Source of the DNA: a virus
DNA length: 21,057 bases
Virus record (IMG/VR): IMGVR_UViG_3300030616_000090
Span: 1 to 21,057 of that record
Direction: 5' to 3' (one strand)
Made by a program: the position numbers and the translations under genes. Positions within the stretch are counted from its first letter, which is position 1, and every line of letters begins with the position of its first letter. The notes under the pieces were generated by a model, which searched no databases, was not told where the DNA came from, and was given only the letters and a program-made list of their open reading frames with translations. This document shows, one piece after another, positions 1-5,933 of this stretch.

Positions 1-242
1 AAATGATATACTAAATCATCATTAGATACTACCTTATTATGATTATCAACTATAGATTTATTCATCTCTTGACATCTCTTTATCTTAACACTCTCACTAA
101 TCCATCTACCAGTAAGAGGATTAATATCCCCAATAGATAAATTACCTATCTTTGTGTATCTATAATGAAGATGAGGTCTATCGCAATATCTAATTATCTC
201 TGCATGGTCTAGATGATAATCAGCTGTAAAGTAAATATTGAT
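1..242 (-). CDS. Metallophosphoesterase, N-terminal part (runs off left edge)
   Basis: The minus-strand frame reads NIYFTADYHLDHAEIIRYCD, the typical opening of small phage-type calcineurin-like phosphoesterases (MNIYFTSDxHxGHxxII), with the first metal-binding Asp and His in DYHLDH. About 80 codons are present and the C-terminal half lies outside the window. Such enzymes hydrolyse phosphodiesters with two metal ions; the substrate here is unknown. There is no ATG, GTG or TTG at the conserved N-terminus. A good GAGGTG Shine-Dalgarno ends five bases before an ATC codon at 242-240, exactly where family members have Met, so an AUC start is proposed. An in-frame TGA lies four codons upstream of it. 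Confidence 0.8.
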   Translation of the reverse strand, partial: MNIYFTADYHLDHAEIIRYCDRPHLHYRYTKIGNLSIGDINPLTGRWISESVKIKRCQEMNKSIVDNHNKVVSNDDLVYH

Positions 243-256
243 TGTAACACCTCAAT

Positions 257-370
257 CTATATTCTCTTATAATAGATTTTATAAGGACAATGCCCAAAGT
301 GTTTTTCTATCTTATCCTTTACACTATCTATATTATCTTCGTCTACTTCTATCTCTAGAATTATTTTCAT
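257..370 (-). CDS. 37-residue hypothetical protein
   Basis: This short acidic-to-basic ORF begins MKIILEIEVDEDNIDSVKDK. The ATG overlaps the stop of the preceding gene as ATGA, and GGAG lies ten bases upstream, which supports translation by coupling. No domain is recognised. The start resembles the first beta strand and helix of a small alpha/beta fold, but it is too short to assign. Confidence 0.6.
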   Translation of the reverse strand: MKIILEIEVDEDNIDSVKDKIEKHFGHCPYKIYYKRI

Positions 371-519
371 TCTATCAACTCCGTTACTTCCCAAGAAAAT
401 CTATATCCATCCATATAATCAGAGTCTAGAATTAAACCTGTAGCACTTAATATTTTAATCACTTTGGCTTTCTTACCTGTTAAATCGTCTATTACAATAT
501 CACCAACAGCTATTTTCAT
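367..519 (-). CDS. Small beta-barrel-like protein, 50 residues
   Basis: The protein starts MKIAVGDIVIDDLTGKKAKV and alternates short hydrophobic strands with Gly/Asp turns, ending in SWEVTELIE. This is the pattern of SH3-like/KOW mini-barrels that are common in viruses (GDxVxDxxTGxxxxV). The start was chosen at 519 rather than an upstream ATG at 552, because GGAGAT lies six bases before it and it overlaps the previous stop as ATGA. Function is unknown; related-looking small barrels are encoded at 4650-4868 and 7937-8056. Confidence 0.7.
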   Translation of the reverse strand: MKIAVGDIVIDDLTGKKAKVIKILSATGLILDSDYMDGYRFSWEVTELIE

Positions 520-821
520 TGTATATCTCCGAAGCAGTAATCGAAGAGCCAAATATCATAGATTTCATTAAATCCATCTAACCCTTGCTCTTTTGTATAT
601 CCAAATTTATCTTCCATATATTTGTGAAACTTATCATATACCTTTTGTTCTTTCTCTTTGAGTAGAATTAGTCCCTTATGATATCTGTATTTCTTATAGA
701 ACTCAACAGCAGATTTGACATCTTCAAAACCAAAATAATGATAATCTGGTTCAAGACCACCCAATACTTTTTGTCTTTGTTTCTTTCCTCTTAATGGTTC
801 ACACATTATATCACTTTGAAT
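516..821 (-). CDS. Hypothetical protein, about 101 residues, probable AUU start
   Basis: The protein is charged and aromatic-rich, with a stretch KSAVEFYKKYRYHKGLILLK and a C-terminus IYDIWLFDYCFGDIQ. No family is recognised. The first ATG (806) has no Shine-Dalgarno at proper distance. GGAGATGA lies just upstream of an in-frame ATT at 821-819, which gives the usual seven-base spacing, so AUU is proposed as the start (reading M-QSDIMCEPLRG). An in-frame TGA sits two codons upstream of that ATT. Confidence 0.6.
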   Translation of the reverse strand: MQSDIMCEPLRGKKQRQKVLGGLEPDYHYFGFEDVKSAVEFYKKYRYHKGLILLKEKEQKVYDKFHKYMEDKFGYTKEQGLDGFNEIYDIWLFDYCFGDIQ

Positions 822-871
822 GTCTCATCTCCTTCAACCAGTGCATCCAGAATGTCCCCATTACGATAGTT

Positions 872-1081
872 TCATTCTTCAATCACTTCATAAACAATAT
901 TTACTTGTTTCAGAAATAAATCTCTTTTACATTTTGGGCAGATACTTTTACTATATTGCCAATCTTCAATCTCTGGATTACCATAAATATCCACCACAAT
1001 TGTTCTACCACATTCACAAGTATATCCAACACATTCATCATCAATCCAAATTATATTTCCCTTTGCTTTTTCAATTTTCAT
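872..1081 (-). CDS. Zinc-ribbon protein, 69 residues
   Basis: Two cysteine knuckles, YTCECGR near residue 20 and CPKC near residue 48, are separated by about 27 residues, a zinc-ribbon arrangement. A nucleic-acid or protein-binding role is likely but not shown. The start at 1081 was chosen over an ATG at 1108 because GGAGATG sits seven bases upstream and the preceding gene ends at 1086. Confidence 0.7.
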   Translation of the reverse strand: MKIEKAKGNIIWIDDECVGYTCECGRTIVVDIYGNPEIEDWQYSKSICPKCKRDLFLKQVNIVYEVIEE

Positions 1082-1085
1082 TCTA

Positions 1086-1259
1086 TCACATCTCCAAACC
1101 AAAATCATCTAATTGTGTTTGTGCTTTACCTAGATATTTAATACAAGATAGTCTAGGTTTACATTCTTCACTATATTTAAAGCAGTAAGTTCCACATCTG
1201 CCACCATCATGATAGTCAGGTATAGAGTATTTACAATGGTCTTCATCATAATCTTTCAT
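1086..1259 (-). CDS. Cysteine-rich 57-residue protein
   Basis: The protein contains five cysteines (C9, C22, C26, C33, C39), four of them clustered in RCGTYCFKYSEECKPRLSC, suggesting a small metal-binding fold. GGAG lies ten bases before the ATG. Its stop is four bases upstream of the next ATG, and its 3' end contains that gene's Shine-Dalgarno. It is not assignable to a known family by eye. Confidence 0.6.
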   Translation of the reverse strand: MKDYDEDHCKYSIPDYHDGGRCGTYCFKYSEECKPRLSCIKYLGKAQTQLDDFGLEM

Positions 1260-1265
1260 TCTATA

Positions 1266-1403
1266 TCAACTCCAATAAACTACACCAACAAAGAAACTAG
1301 CTACACTCACAATTAGATGTGTAGTTAAGTCAACATATATTCGTATCTGTCTAGGAAGATAGACTTCCCCACACTTAGGACATTTGAATACTATTCTTTT
1401 CAT
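1266..1403 (-). CDS. Small zinc-knuckle/membrane protein, 45 residues
   Basis: An N-terminal knuckle (FKCPKCGEVYLPR) is followed by a hydrophobic stretch LIVSVASFFVGVVYW that could span a membrane. The Shine-Dalgarno is GAGTGAT four bases before the ATG. It lies in a run of short membrane and zinc proteins between 0.9 and 1.5 kb. Function is unknown. Confidence 0.55.
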   Translation of the reverse strand: MKRIVFKCPKCGEVYLPRQIRIYVDLTTHLIVSVASFFVGVVYWS

Positions 1404-1408
1404 AGATA

Positions 1409-1510
1409 TCACTCAAAGAATATTTCTAGAATTATAACTATGAAGCCTAGACATGCTAGACCACCAGTTATAGCCCACTTAATACCATCTATTATCTTTT
1501 GTTTGTTCAT
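1409..1510 (-). CDS. Single-pass membrane peptide, 33 residues
   Basis: MNKQKIIDGIKW is followed by a hydrophobic segment (AITGGLACLGFIVIILEIFF), consistent with one transmembrane helix and an N-terminal basic flank. Its 3' end carries the Shine-Dalgarno of the next gene. A TATA-like sequence lies about 22 bases upstream of its ATG, so it may be the first gene of a transcript. Confidence 0.5.
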   Translation of the reverse strand: MNKQKIIDGIKWAITGGLACLGFIVIILEIFFE

Positions 1511-1531
1511 AATACCAGCCTAATCGTAAGG

Positions 1532-1539
1532 TTTATATA
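1532..1539 (-). promoter_or_regulatory. TATA-box candidate
   Basis: On the minus strand this reads TATATAAA, about 22 bases before the ATG at 1510, a distance compatible with a nearly leaderless archaeal transcript. On the plus strand the same site reads TCGTAAGGTTTATATA, sharing TCGTAAGGTTTA with the candidate promoter at 10351-10366. The direction of use is therefore uncertain. Confidence 0.35.
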
Positions 1540-1547
1540 GTACCTCT

Positions 1548-1650
1548 GATTTGAGAATAAGCCATTCTAAGGCGTTGTAATGTTAGGGGGTATAATACCA
1601 TTAGGTAAAATAGTTTTTGCCTTAGAGGGGCACTACAAGCAATCCTCAGC
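1548..1650 (-). repeat. Inverted-copy structured element, left copy
   Basis: On the minus strand this 103-nt segment aligns end to end with 11804-11906 on the plus strand, roughly 73% identical by hand alignment. Conserved blocks are GAGGATTGCTTGTA, GCAAAAACTATTT, TAATGGTAT, ATTACA and TTAGAATGGCTTATTCT. TTGTAGTG can pair with CATTACAA, and the last block forms a TTAGAAT/ATTCT(C)AA hairpin. It fills the gap between the genes ending at 1678 and starting at 1510. No ORF runs through it. It could be a structured RNA or a DNA element. Confidence 0.7.
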
Positions 1651-1677
1651 GATATTTAGAGGTACTCCTCGGTGCTA

Positions 1678-1896
1678 TTAATCGAACTCAACTAATGTCC
1701 AGACATCAGCTCTTTGACCTGTACTTCGTCTAAAGAGATTAGTGTTGGTTGGTCTAGACAATATTCGATTGGTTCGTGTTTCTGATACGCCAATTCCATT
1801 AGCTATTGTAGTTAGATGGGCAAATCTACTTTGTCCATTAGTCCTCCTTTGTCGGAAGAACTCTACAATATCATTCTTTCCACCATGTTTTGTCAT
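1678..1896 (-). CDS. Winged-helix/HTH candidate, 72 residues
   Basis: The protein has an arrangement DIVEFFRQRR - LTTIANGIGVSETRTNRIL - FRRSTGQRADVWTLVEFD, which fits helix 1, a helix-turn-helix with an Arg-rich recognition helix, and a beta wing ending in a tryptophan strand. It would be a compact DNA-binding regulator. The Shine-Dalgarno GGAGAG lies nine bases before the ATG. The left structured element lies directly downstream. No named family was identified. Confidence 0.6.
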   Translation of the reverse strand: MTKHGGKNDIVEFFRQRRTNGQSRFAHLTTIANGIGVSETRTNRILSRPTNTNLFRRSTGQRADVWTLVEFD

Positions 1897-1917
1897 AATA
1901 TTTTCTCTCCATTTAGT

Positions 1918-2184
1918 CTAATCAGTAATTAATTCTATCTTTCTACCACAGAATGGACAGTAGTGTATTCTTTTATGGTGACACCCTATTCCATAATCAG
2001 AATACTGTAAGGGCAGATTAATCTCACCAGTTATAGAACTAAATTCAAATGTTCTATAATCTTCGTAGCCTACTTTATCCTCTAAAGCATTCCTCATATC
2101 TCTACAACAGTACTTCTTAACTATTGCTTTAGATGTGGTTTCTACTACTATCTTCTTTTCTGATTTCTTAATAAGTATTTCCAT
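1918..2184 (-). CDS. Hypothetical protein with C-terminal zinc knuckle, 88 residues
   Basis: The N-terminal part is lysine-rich with a CC pair (VKKYCCRDM). The C-terminus has CHHKRIHYCPFCGRKIELI, typical of small viral proteins whose last segment is a YCPFCG knuckle paired with upstream Cys/His. GGAG precedes the ATG by ten bases. Function is unknown. Confidence 0.65.
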   Translation of the reverse strand: MEILIKKSEKKIVVETTSKAIVKKYCCRDMRNALEDKVGYEDYRTFEFSSITGEINLPLQYSDYGIGCHHKRIHYCPFCGRKIELITD

Positions 2185-2211
2185 AGATATTACTCCTGAT
2201 TAATAATATAT

Positions 2212-2352
2212 CTATAACTTTTGTAAATCTGATTGTTTAGTATTGGTGAGCTTTAGCATTTTACAATAAGCTCCTAGTAGAGTGGTACCATACGTGAGAA
2301 TAGGCATTTGTAATAATGCTTTCTCTCTACATACATTGGACATTAGTATCAT
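2212..2352 (-). CDS. Possible 46-residue protein
   Basis: The ORF begins immediately after the preceding TAG (sequence TAGATG) and contains several internal Met codons. There is no clear Shine-Dalgarno, so translation would depend on coupling. It has no recognisable motif beyond two cysteines. It fills an otherwise empty gap in a tightly packed cluster, which is the main support. Confidence 0.35.
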   Translation of the reverse strand: MILMSNVCREKALLQMPILTYGTTLLGAYCKMLKLTNTKQSDLQKL

Positions 2353-2475
2353 CTATAGTATTTTATCTAACTCTATGAGGAGTTCAGCTTTATCTTTACA
2401 ATAGAGTTCTGCATTAAACTTCTGGATTATGTAACCATTATTAATAACTCTTACAGTTACATCTCTAGTTGACAA
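2353..2475 (-). CDS. 40-residue protein, TTG start
   Basis: It reads STRDVTVRVINNGYIIQKFN and then a charged helix AELLIELDKIL, a plausible beta-hairpin plus helix. The initiator is TTG at 2475, nine bases after GGAGAG; no ATG is available in frame. It overlaps the 3' end of the 2465-2677 gene by eleven bases. Function is unknown. Confidence 0.5.
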   Translation of the reverse strand: MSTRDVTVRVINNGYIIQKFNAELYCKDKAELLIELDKIL

Positions 2476-2677
2476 CTTCTATCTCTCCTATTGGTGTAAA
2501 TCCACTACTCATATAAAAGTCTAATTCGAATAGTAGTCTAGCTCTTTTCCTTGTAATAAGTTGGTTAACATCAGCAACAATCCCAAAGTCCTCTGGTTCT
2601 ATTACTGGTAGTACTTTCCTAGCTCCATAGTTTAGAGTAAATCTATCTATGTAAACTCCTATAGTCCTCTTTACCAT
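2465..2677 (-). CDS. Hypothetical protein, 70 residues
   Basis: Start was set at ATG 2677 (MVKRTIGVYIDRF) because GAGGT lies five bases upstream; an earlier in-frame ATG at 2701 lacks one. The first 35 bases overlap the end of the ligase-like gene in another frame. The protein is mixed alpha/beta with an Arg-rich ITRKRARLLFELDFYMSSGF near the C-terminus. It could be an independent gene or a frameshift extension of its neighbour. Confidence 0.55.
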   Translation of the reverse strand: MVKRTIGVYIDRFTLNYGARKVLPVIEPEDFGIVADVNQLITRKRARLLFELDFYMSSGFTPIGEIEVVN

Positions 2678-3248
2678 AGCTAACCTCAACTTTAAATCCA
2701 TCTAAATTATCATCAGTATATGCTGGGTCTATTTTAAATACATACCCAACTATGCCTAGCTTTCTAGCTATCTGTTTATAAGTTAGAACATAATTATGAA
2801 GTGATGTTAGACTTTTAAACTCTATTACATTGAATGTATGTATAGGTCTAATACCACATCTAGAGAAGATAGATGTCTTGACTAATCGTCTTAAATAATG
2901 TCCTGTAGGGCTTCTGATATCTAATCCTACTAATGTGCTTATGGATTTATTAATCCAACAGCTAACACTAGGAATAAGTTCACAGATGAAATGAAATCCA
3001 GCATGTAAATAATCTACAGCATCTTCATTATTCCTAATGAGTTTATCGCAGATTATTTGAACAGGTCTAATGCTTAGATTACCATCTTTATCATAAGTTC
3101 TAAAGTATCCTGAATTAGATACTAATGTGGCTTCGTATCCATCTTCTTTAACTTCGTGGTATAATGGTACATTTAGATATCTCTTAAGATCTAGGCTATT
3201 AATATCCTTATAATCACGAAGTTTAGGATACATTTTCCATTTAGTCAT
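2643..3248 (-). CDS. Ligase-like nucleotidyltransferase, 201 residues
   Basis: Motifs of the DNA/RNA ligase and capping-enzyme superfamily occur in order. Motif I is VKEDGYEATL, with candidate nucleophile Lys34 in KxDG. Motif III is FICEL (Glu90). Motif IIIa-like is LVGLDIRS (109-112). Motif IV-like is GYVFK (168-172), but its usual Glu is replaced by Val167. Motif V-like is DGFKVEV (Lys186). It lacks an OB-fold or C-terminal domain and is shorter than cellular ligases, so it would be a minimal nucleic-acid ligase or a degenerate homologue. No Shine-Dalgarno is visible before its ATG. The virus encodes a second, complete ligase at 19051. Confidence 0.55.
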   Translation of the reverse strand: MTKWKMYPKLRDYKDINSLDLKRYLNVPLYHEVKEDGYEATLVSNSGYFRTYDKDGNLSIRPVQIICDKLIRNNEDAVDYLHAGFHFICELIPSVSCWINKSISTLVGLDIRSPTGHYLRRLVKTSIFSRCGIRPIHTFNVIEFKSLTSLHNYVLTYKQIARKLGIVGYVFKIDPAYTDDNLDGFKVEVSYGKEDYRSLHR

Positions 3249-3252
3249 AAGT

Positions 3253-3507
3253 CTAACAACTGATAGCTAGTTTAGTATTTAGCCCTAGAGATTTTAGTAG
3301 ACGACCTGTGGCTATAGTTCTACCTAGCTTTTTATTATAGGTATCTTTAACAGAACAATAAGCATGTCCTGATATTCTCTTGCCTTTATCATTTAGAATG
3401 TAGGCAATAGTTTCCCCACCTCTAGGTAGTGTTTTACCACTATCATCTTCTATTCTACAATGTATCCATCTAATTCGGCACTCTTGCCCTTTGATATCTA
3501 CATTCAT
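3253..3507 (-). CDS. Small viral protein with GRTIATGRLLKSL motif, 84 residues
   Basis: The C-terminal half, HAYCSVKDTYNKKLGRTIA followed by TGRLLKSLGL, matches a pattern I recognise from many short phage hypothetical proteins (HCxPKDxFxKxxGRxIAxGRALKxL). The molecular role is not established. The N-terminal half looks like a beta sheet with Arg/Cys pairs. AAGGG precedes the ATG. It sits between the ligase-like gene and the 3510-4385 gene with two-to-five-base gaps. Confidence 0.7.
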   Translation of the reverse strand: MNVDIKGQECRIRWIHCRIEDDSGKTLPRGGETIAYILNDKGKRISGHAYCSVKDTYNKKLGRTIATGRLLKSLGLNTKLAISC

Positions 3508-3509
3508 AA

Positions 3510-4385
3510 TTAACCCTTATTAAGTTCATCCATACAGTAGGAATGAAATCCCCAGAACTTAGCACCTCTCTTACGCCAATAAGTACTTAACTTACTAGGT
3601 TTGAAATGTTTTTGGTATCCATTCTCTATCATATCATCTAGAATTGTAAGATGGGTACAAGGTACTATCGTTTGACAGCGTAAAGTATTAGTAATTCTTG
3701 GATGGTAGGATGATATAGGTCTGATGTATTTGTAGTATAACTTCTTTGCTTTCTCATAATCAACAGTATCTATAATTTCTTTAATCTTCTTGTGGCTAAT
3801 AGCTTTTAGATATTTGGTGGCTAGTCTGTACTTATTACAATTAGTGTATTGATGATTACTTAAATCTACAACATCTCTTAGAAGTCCTAGTATTAGTGAA
3901 GTTAGTGGTGGTGATATCAGATAGAATGGAGATAATCCAGAGTAATATATTTCATATCTATTTGAATTAGTTTGATTTACTGTTGGTAGAGTAAGATTAT
4001 TATTATAGTTGTTAGTAGTATCTTTAATTACTGTGTATGGAGACTGGAATTTCTTATTACTTCTCCTATGTTTTTCTGTATCATCATGAGATAAGCATAT
4101 GCCTATTATACCTACATAGTAGTCTAGTAATTTCTTTAGTCTATTTAGGTCTTCTTTATATGTCCATAATCTTATACCTACGTTATTCACTGCTGGGTCA
4201 AAGTCTCTTAAGTGATTAGCTTTTGGTATAGGAATAGTATTTGCTCTTTTCATTCTAGCTTTGACTTGGCTTAATCTAGTCTCCCTACAATAACCAAAGT
4301 TAGTAGAGAATGCTAGTTTCTTTTTAGCAAATCTTCTTACTGGAGTTAGTAGGAAGTATTCAGAATCTATATATGTATCGGTTAT
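3510..4385 (-). CDS. Hypothetical protein, about 291 residues, probable AUA start
   Basis: The protein is basic and Asn/Tyr-rich and ends KRGAKFWGFHSYCMDELNKG. It has a helical region KAISHKKIKEIIDTVDYEKA and no catalytic motif I recognise. The first ATG (4253) has no Shine-Dalgarno. The open frame extends upstream with protein-like sequence (TDTYIDSEYFLLTPVRRFAK) to a TGA codon near 4412, without any ATG, GTG or TTG downstream of it. GGTGAT-aat-ATA at 4385 copies the GTGAT-aat-ATG start of the gene at 14880, so AUA is proposed. Distant similarity to the 412-residue protein at 10509 was considered but is unproven. Confidence 0.6.
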   Translation of the reverse strand: MTDTYIDSEYFLLTPVRRFAKKKLAFSTNFGYCRETRLSQVKARMKRANTIPIPKANHLRDFDPAVNNVGIRLWTYKEDLNRLKKLLDYYVGIIGICLSHDDTEKHRRSNKKFQSPYTVIKDTTNNYNNNLTLPTVNQTNSNRYEIYYSGLSPFYLISPPLTSLILGLLRDVVDLSNHQYTNCNKYRLATKYLKAISHKKIKEIIDTVDYEKAKKLYYKYIRPISSYHPRITNTLRCQTIVPCTHLTILDDMIENGYQKHFKPSKLSTYWRKRGAKFWGFHSYCMDELNKG

Positions 4386-4393
4386 ATTATCAC

Positions 4394-4510
4394 CTACTCT
4401 TGCTCTTTTGAATCACAGCATCCCTCACTATCTAATAGAATTGTAGGATTAGTACAAGTTCTATTGATATTGTGGATACATGATATATCATTACATTCTA
4501 CTAATGTCAT
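4394..4510 (-). CDS. DUF1540-like cysteine-rich protein, 38 residues
   Basis: MTLVECNDISCIHNINRTCT followed by a strand and GCC matches the small zinc-binding pattern VxCxVxxCxxNxxxxCxxxxIxI...C (DUF1540-like), with five cysteines. The ATG overlaps the preceding stop as ATGA, and GGAAG lies three bases upstream. Such proteins are common in viruses and firmicutes and have no known function. Confidence 0.65.
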   Translation of the reverse strand: MTLVECNDISCIHNINRTCTNPTILLDSEGCCDSKEQE

Positions 4511-4644
4511 AAGCTTCCTATTGTAATATGGTAAGTTGCTATTCCAAATAACTTACCTCTATCTCTGATAACTTTTACTTCACCCATAGAGAATAATCTA
4601 TCAGCTTCCTCATGGGTTAATTCAATAGCGTGTAAACTACTCAT
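4507..4644 (-). CDS. Hypothetical protein, 45 residues
   Basis: MSSLHAIELTHEEADRLFSM opens with an ELTxEEAxxL helix, then a short beta segment. Start 4644 was preferred over an ATG at 4695 because it avoids overlap with the upstream gene, which ends at 4650 and provides a GGTTGAT-like Shine-Dalgarno. Function is unknown. Confidence 0.55.
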   Translation of the reverse strand: MSSLHAIELTHEEADRLFSMGEVKVIRDRGKLFGIATYHITIGSL

Positions 4645-4649
4645 AAATA

Positions 4650-4868
4650 TCAACCAGCTTTTGTTAATTCTATCTCCCAAACTAGATAGTCCCAATCTGA
4701 TATTATGTATTCCATTTCAGATGGTCTACAACTATATGGGTTAGATGTTATTATAGTATGTAACTTACCTGTGTTTTTAAAGATAACCCTATCGCCTGGC
4801 TTGAACTTACCAATAGGATTATGATGTTTTCCCCAATCATCTAAACATGCATCTGTAATTATAGACAT
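4650..4868 (-). CDS. Small beta-barrel-like protein, 72 residues
   Basis: The core IGKFKPGDRVIFKNTGKLHT is the KPGDxVxxxxTGxxxxI signature of SH3-like mini-barrels, followed by three more strands and a C-terminal IELTKAG. AGAGGA precedes the ATG, which overlaps the upstream stop as TAATG. Function is unknown. Confidence 0.65.
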   Translation of the reverse strand: MSIITDACLDDWGKHHNPIGKFKPGDRVIFKNTGKLHTIITSNPYSCRPSEMEYIISDWDYLVWEIELTKAG

Positions 4869-5050
4869 TAGTGATTTCCTCTCTTACCAATATTTGTAAT
4901 TCCATATATTATTAATCCTAACCCCATCATAGCACCTATAATGCCTAATGCAAATAGAGTTGGGATTAGGAATTTAGTAAATCCTATGTATAATAATACT
5001 ATAATAGTTACTATTAATATAGAATAAACTATACTCTCTTCTAAATCCAT
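4868..5050 (-). CDS. Two-pass membrane protein, 60 residues
   Basis: An acidic N-terminus (MDLEES) is followed by two hydrophobic segments (about residues 7-26 and 29-50) and a basic tail GKRGNH. TAAGGATT precedes the ATG. It is placed just downstream of surface-protein-like genes, which would fit a virion-membrane, holin-like or envelope-associated role, but the sequence alone cannot decide. Confidence 0.6.
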   Translation of the reverse strand: MDLEESIVYSILIVTIIVLLYIGFTKFLIPTLFALGIIGAMMGLGLIIYGITNIGKRGNH

Positions 5051-5055
5051 AATCC

Positions 5056-5124
5056 TTAAGGTGGTGGTGGTGGTCTAGGTATGATAGCTATTCTAAATCC
5101 TACACTATCTGTTACTATATCCAT
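5056..5124 (-). CDS. 22-residue peptide with a pentaproline tail
   Basis: The ORF MDIVTDSVGFRIAIIPRP plus a run of prolines ends directly before the next gene. GGA lies six bases upstream of its ATG, just after the stop of the 5127 gene. Its first residues (D-V/I-VTDS) match the start of the CARDB-like protein at 5934-6248 (MVDVVTDS), so it may be the stub of a duplicated surface protein. Confidence 0.45.
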   Translation of the reverse strand: MDIVTDSVGFRIAIIPRPPPPP

Positions 5125-5126
5125 GT

Positions 5127-5684
5127 TTATTCCTCTAGAGTACCACTCTCAATATAATAAAATTCCATACTATCCCAGCTGATAGTGTTATAATAGATAG
5201 GACTATCATAGGTATTACTAATGATTACTTTATCTACCATAATATCACTAGCATTATCATCGTGTACTAATTTACTACCATATACTACAGATATTTCTGA
5301 TGATAGATAGGCTGAACTTATAAATGAGTATAGCCAATAGCCTGTGAATTCGTGGATAGTATCTGTCTCAACATAATCAGTACCATTATACCCCATTATT
5401 ATATCAGCAACATAGCCATTATCTACAGCTTGTTGCCAGCTATAACTATTACCTTGATAAGTAATAATTATATTCTGTTTAGAAGTTGTATCTGGTAAGC
5501 TAATTAAGTTCCATCCCTCAACCACATTGTAGCCTACCTCACCAGCAGGCAAGGTAAGACTACAAGGGTGGATGGGAATATCTGGTAGTTCCTCTCTTGG
5601 TGCATCACTAATTATAATGAATAATACTGTCATTAAAACTATCGCCACTATGTATAGTATCTTTTCTTTAATACTCATCGACAT
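5127..5684 (-). CDS. Surface/virion protein with signal anchor and GWNLISLP domain, 185 residues
   Basis: Residues 8-25 form a hydrophobic anchor (ILYIVAIVLMTVLFIIIS). The ectodomain contains EGWNLISLP and later FTGYWLYSF, the paired landmarks of a beta domain common in archaeal and bacterial S-layer or adhesin proteins (GWNxISxP...GYW). Several N-x-S/T sites (e.g. NGT, NAS) could be glycosylated. It is probably displayed on the virion or the infected cell surface. The start overlaps the upstream gene by 17 bases; ATG 5684 or 5678 are both possible. Confidence 0.65.
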   Translation of the reverse strand: MSMSIKEKILYIVAIVLMTVLFIIISDAPREELPDIPIHPCSLTLPAGEVGYNVVEGWNLISLPDTTSKQNIIITYQGNSYSWQQAVDNGYVADIIMGYNGTDYVETDTIHEFTGYWLYSFISSAYLSSEISVVYGSKLVHDDNASDIMVDKVIISNTYDSPIYYNTISWDSMEFYYIESGTLEE

Positions 5685-5922
5685 AACCTGCCTCTATTCT
5701 AATAACTGTTTGAGAATTAATAGCCATATTTATGGTAGTCTTTCTGATACCAAAGAAAAACCAATTAGTTTTAGCCTTTCTATGTACTAGGGTATCATCA
5801 GCAAATATCTTACTGAAGATATGATTGAATGGTAGAGTTAGATACCATATGTAATAAGTAATAGTGAATGTAGAATACTTATTAACGCTCTTTGGTACCT
5901 TAGCTCCCCATATTCCAATCAT
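5668..5922 (-). CDS. Hypothetical protein in surface cluster, 84 residues
   Basis: The protein is aromatic-rich (YYIWYLTLPFNHIF, TNWFFFGIRK) with beta-type periodicity and ends IEAGYVDEY. A virion surface or spike component is possible given the neighbours, but no family is recognised. AGGA lies eight to nine bases upstream of the ATG. Confidence 0.55.
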   Translation of the reverse strand: MIGIWGAKVPKSVNKYSTFTITYYIWYLTLPFNHIFSKIFADDTLVHRKAKTNWFFFGIRKTTINMAINSQTVIRIEAGYVDEY

Positions 5923-5933
5923 AGTATCTAGTC

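Noticed and set aside
820-1188. 122-codon + strand ORF
   Set aside because: It is antisense to several well-supported minus-strand genes with their own Shine-Dalgarno sites and zinc motifs, and its product looks random.
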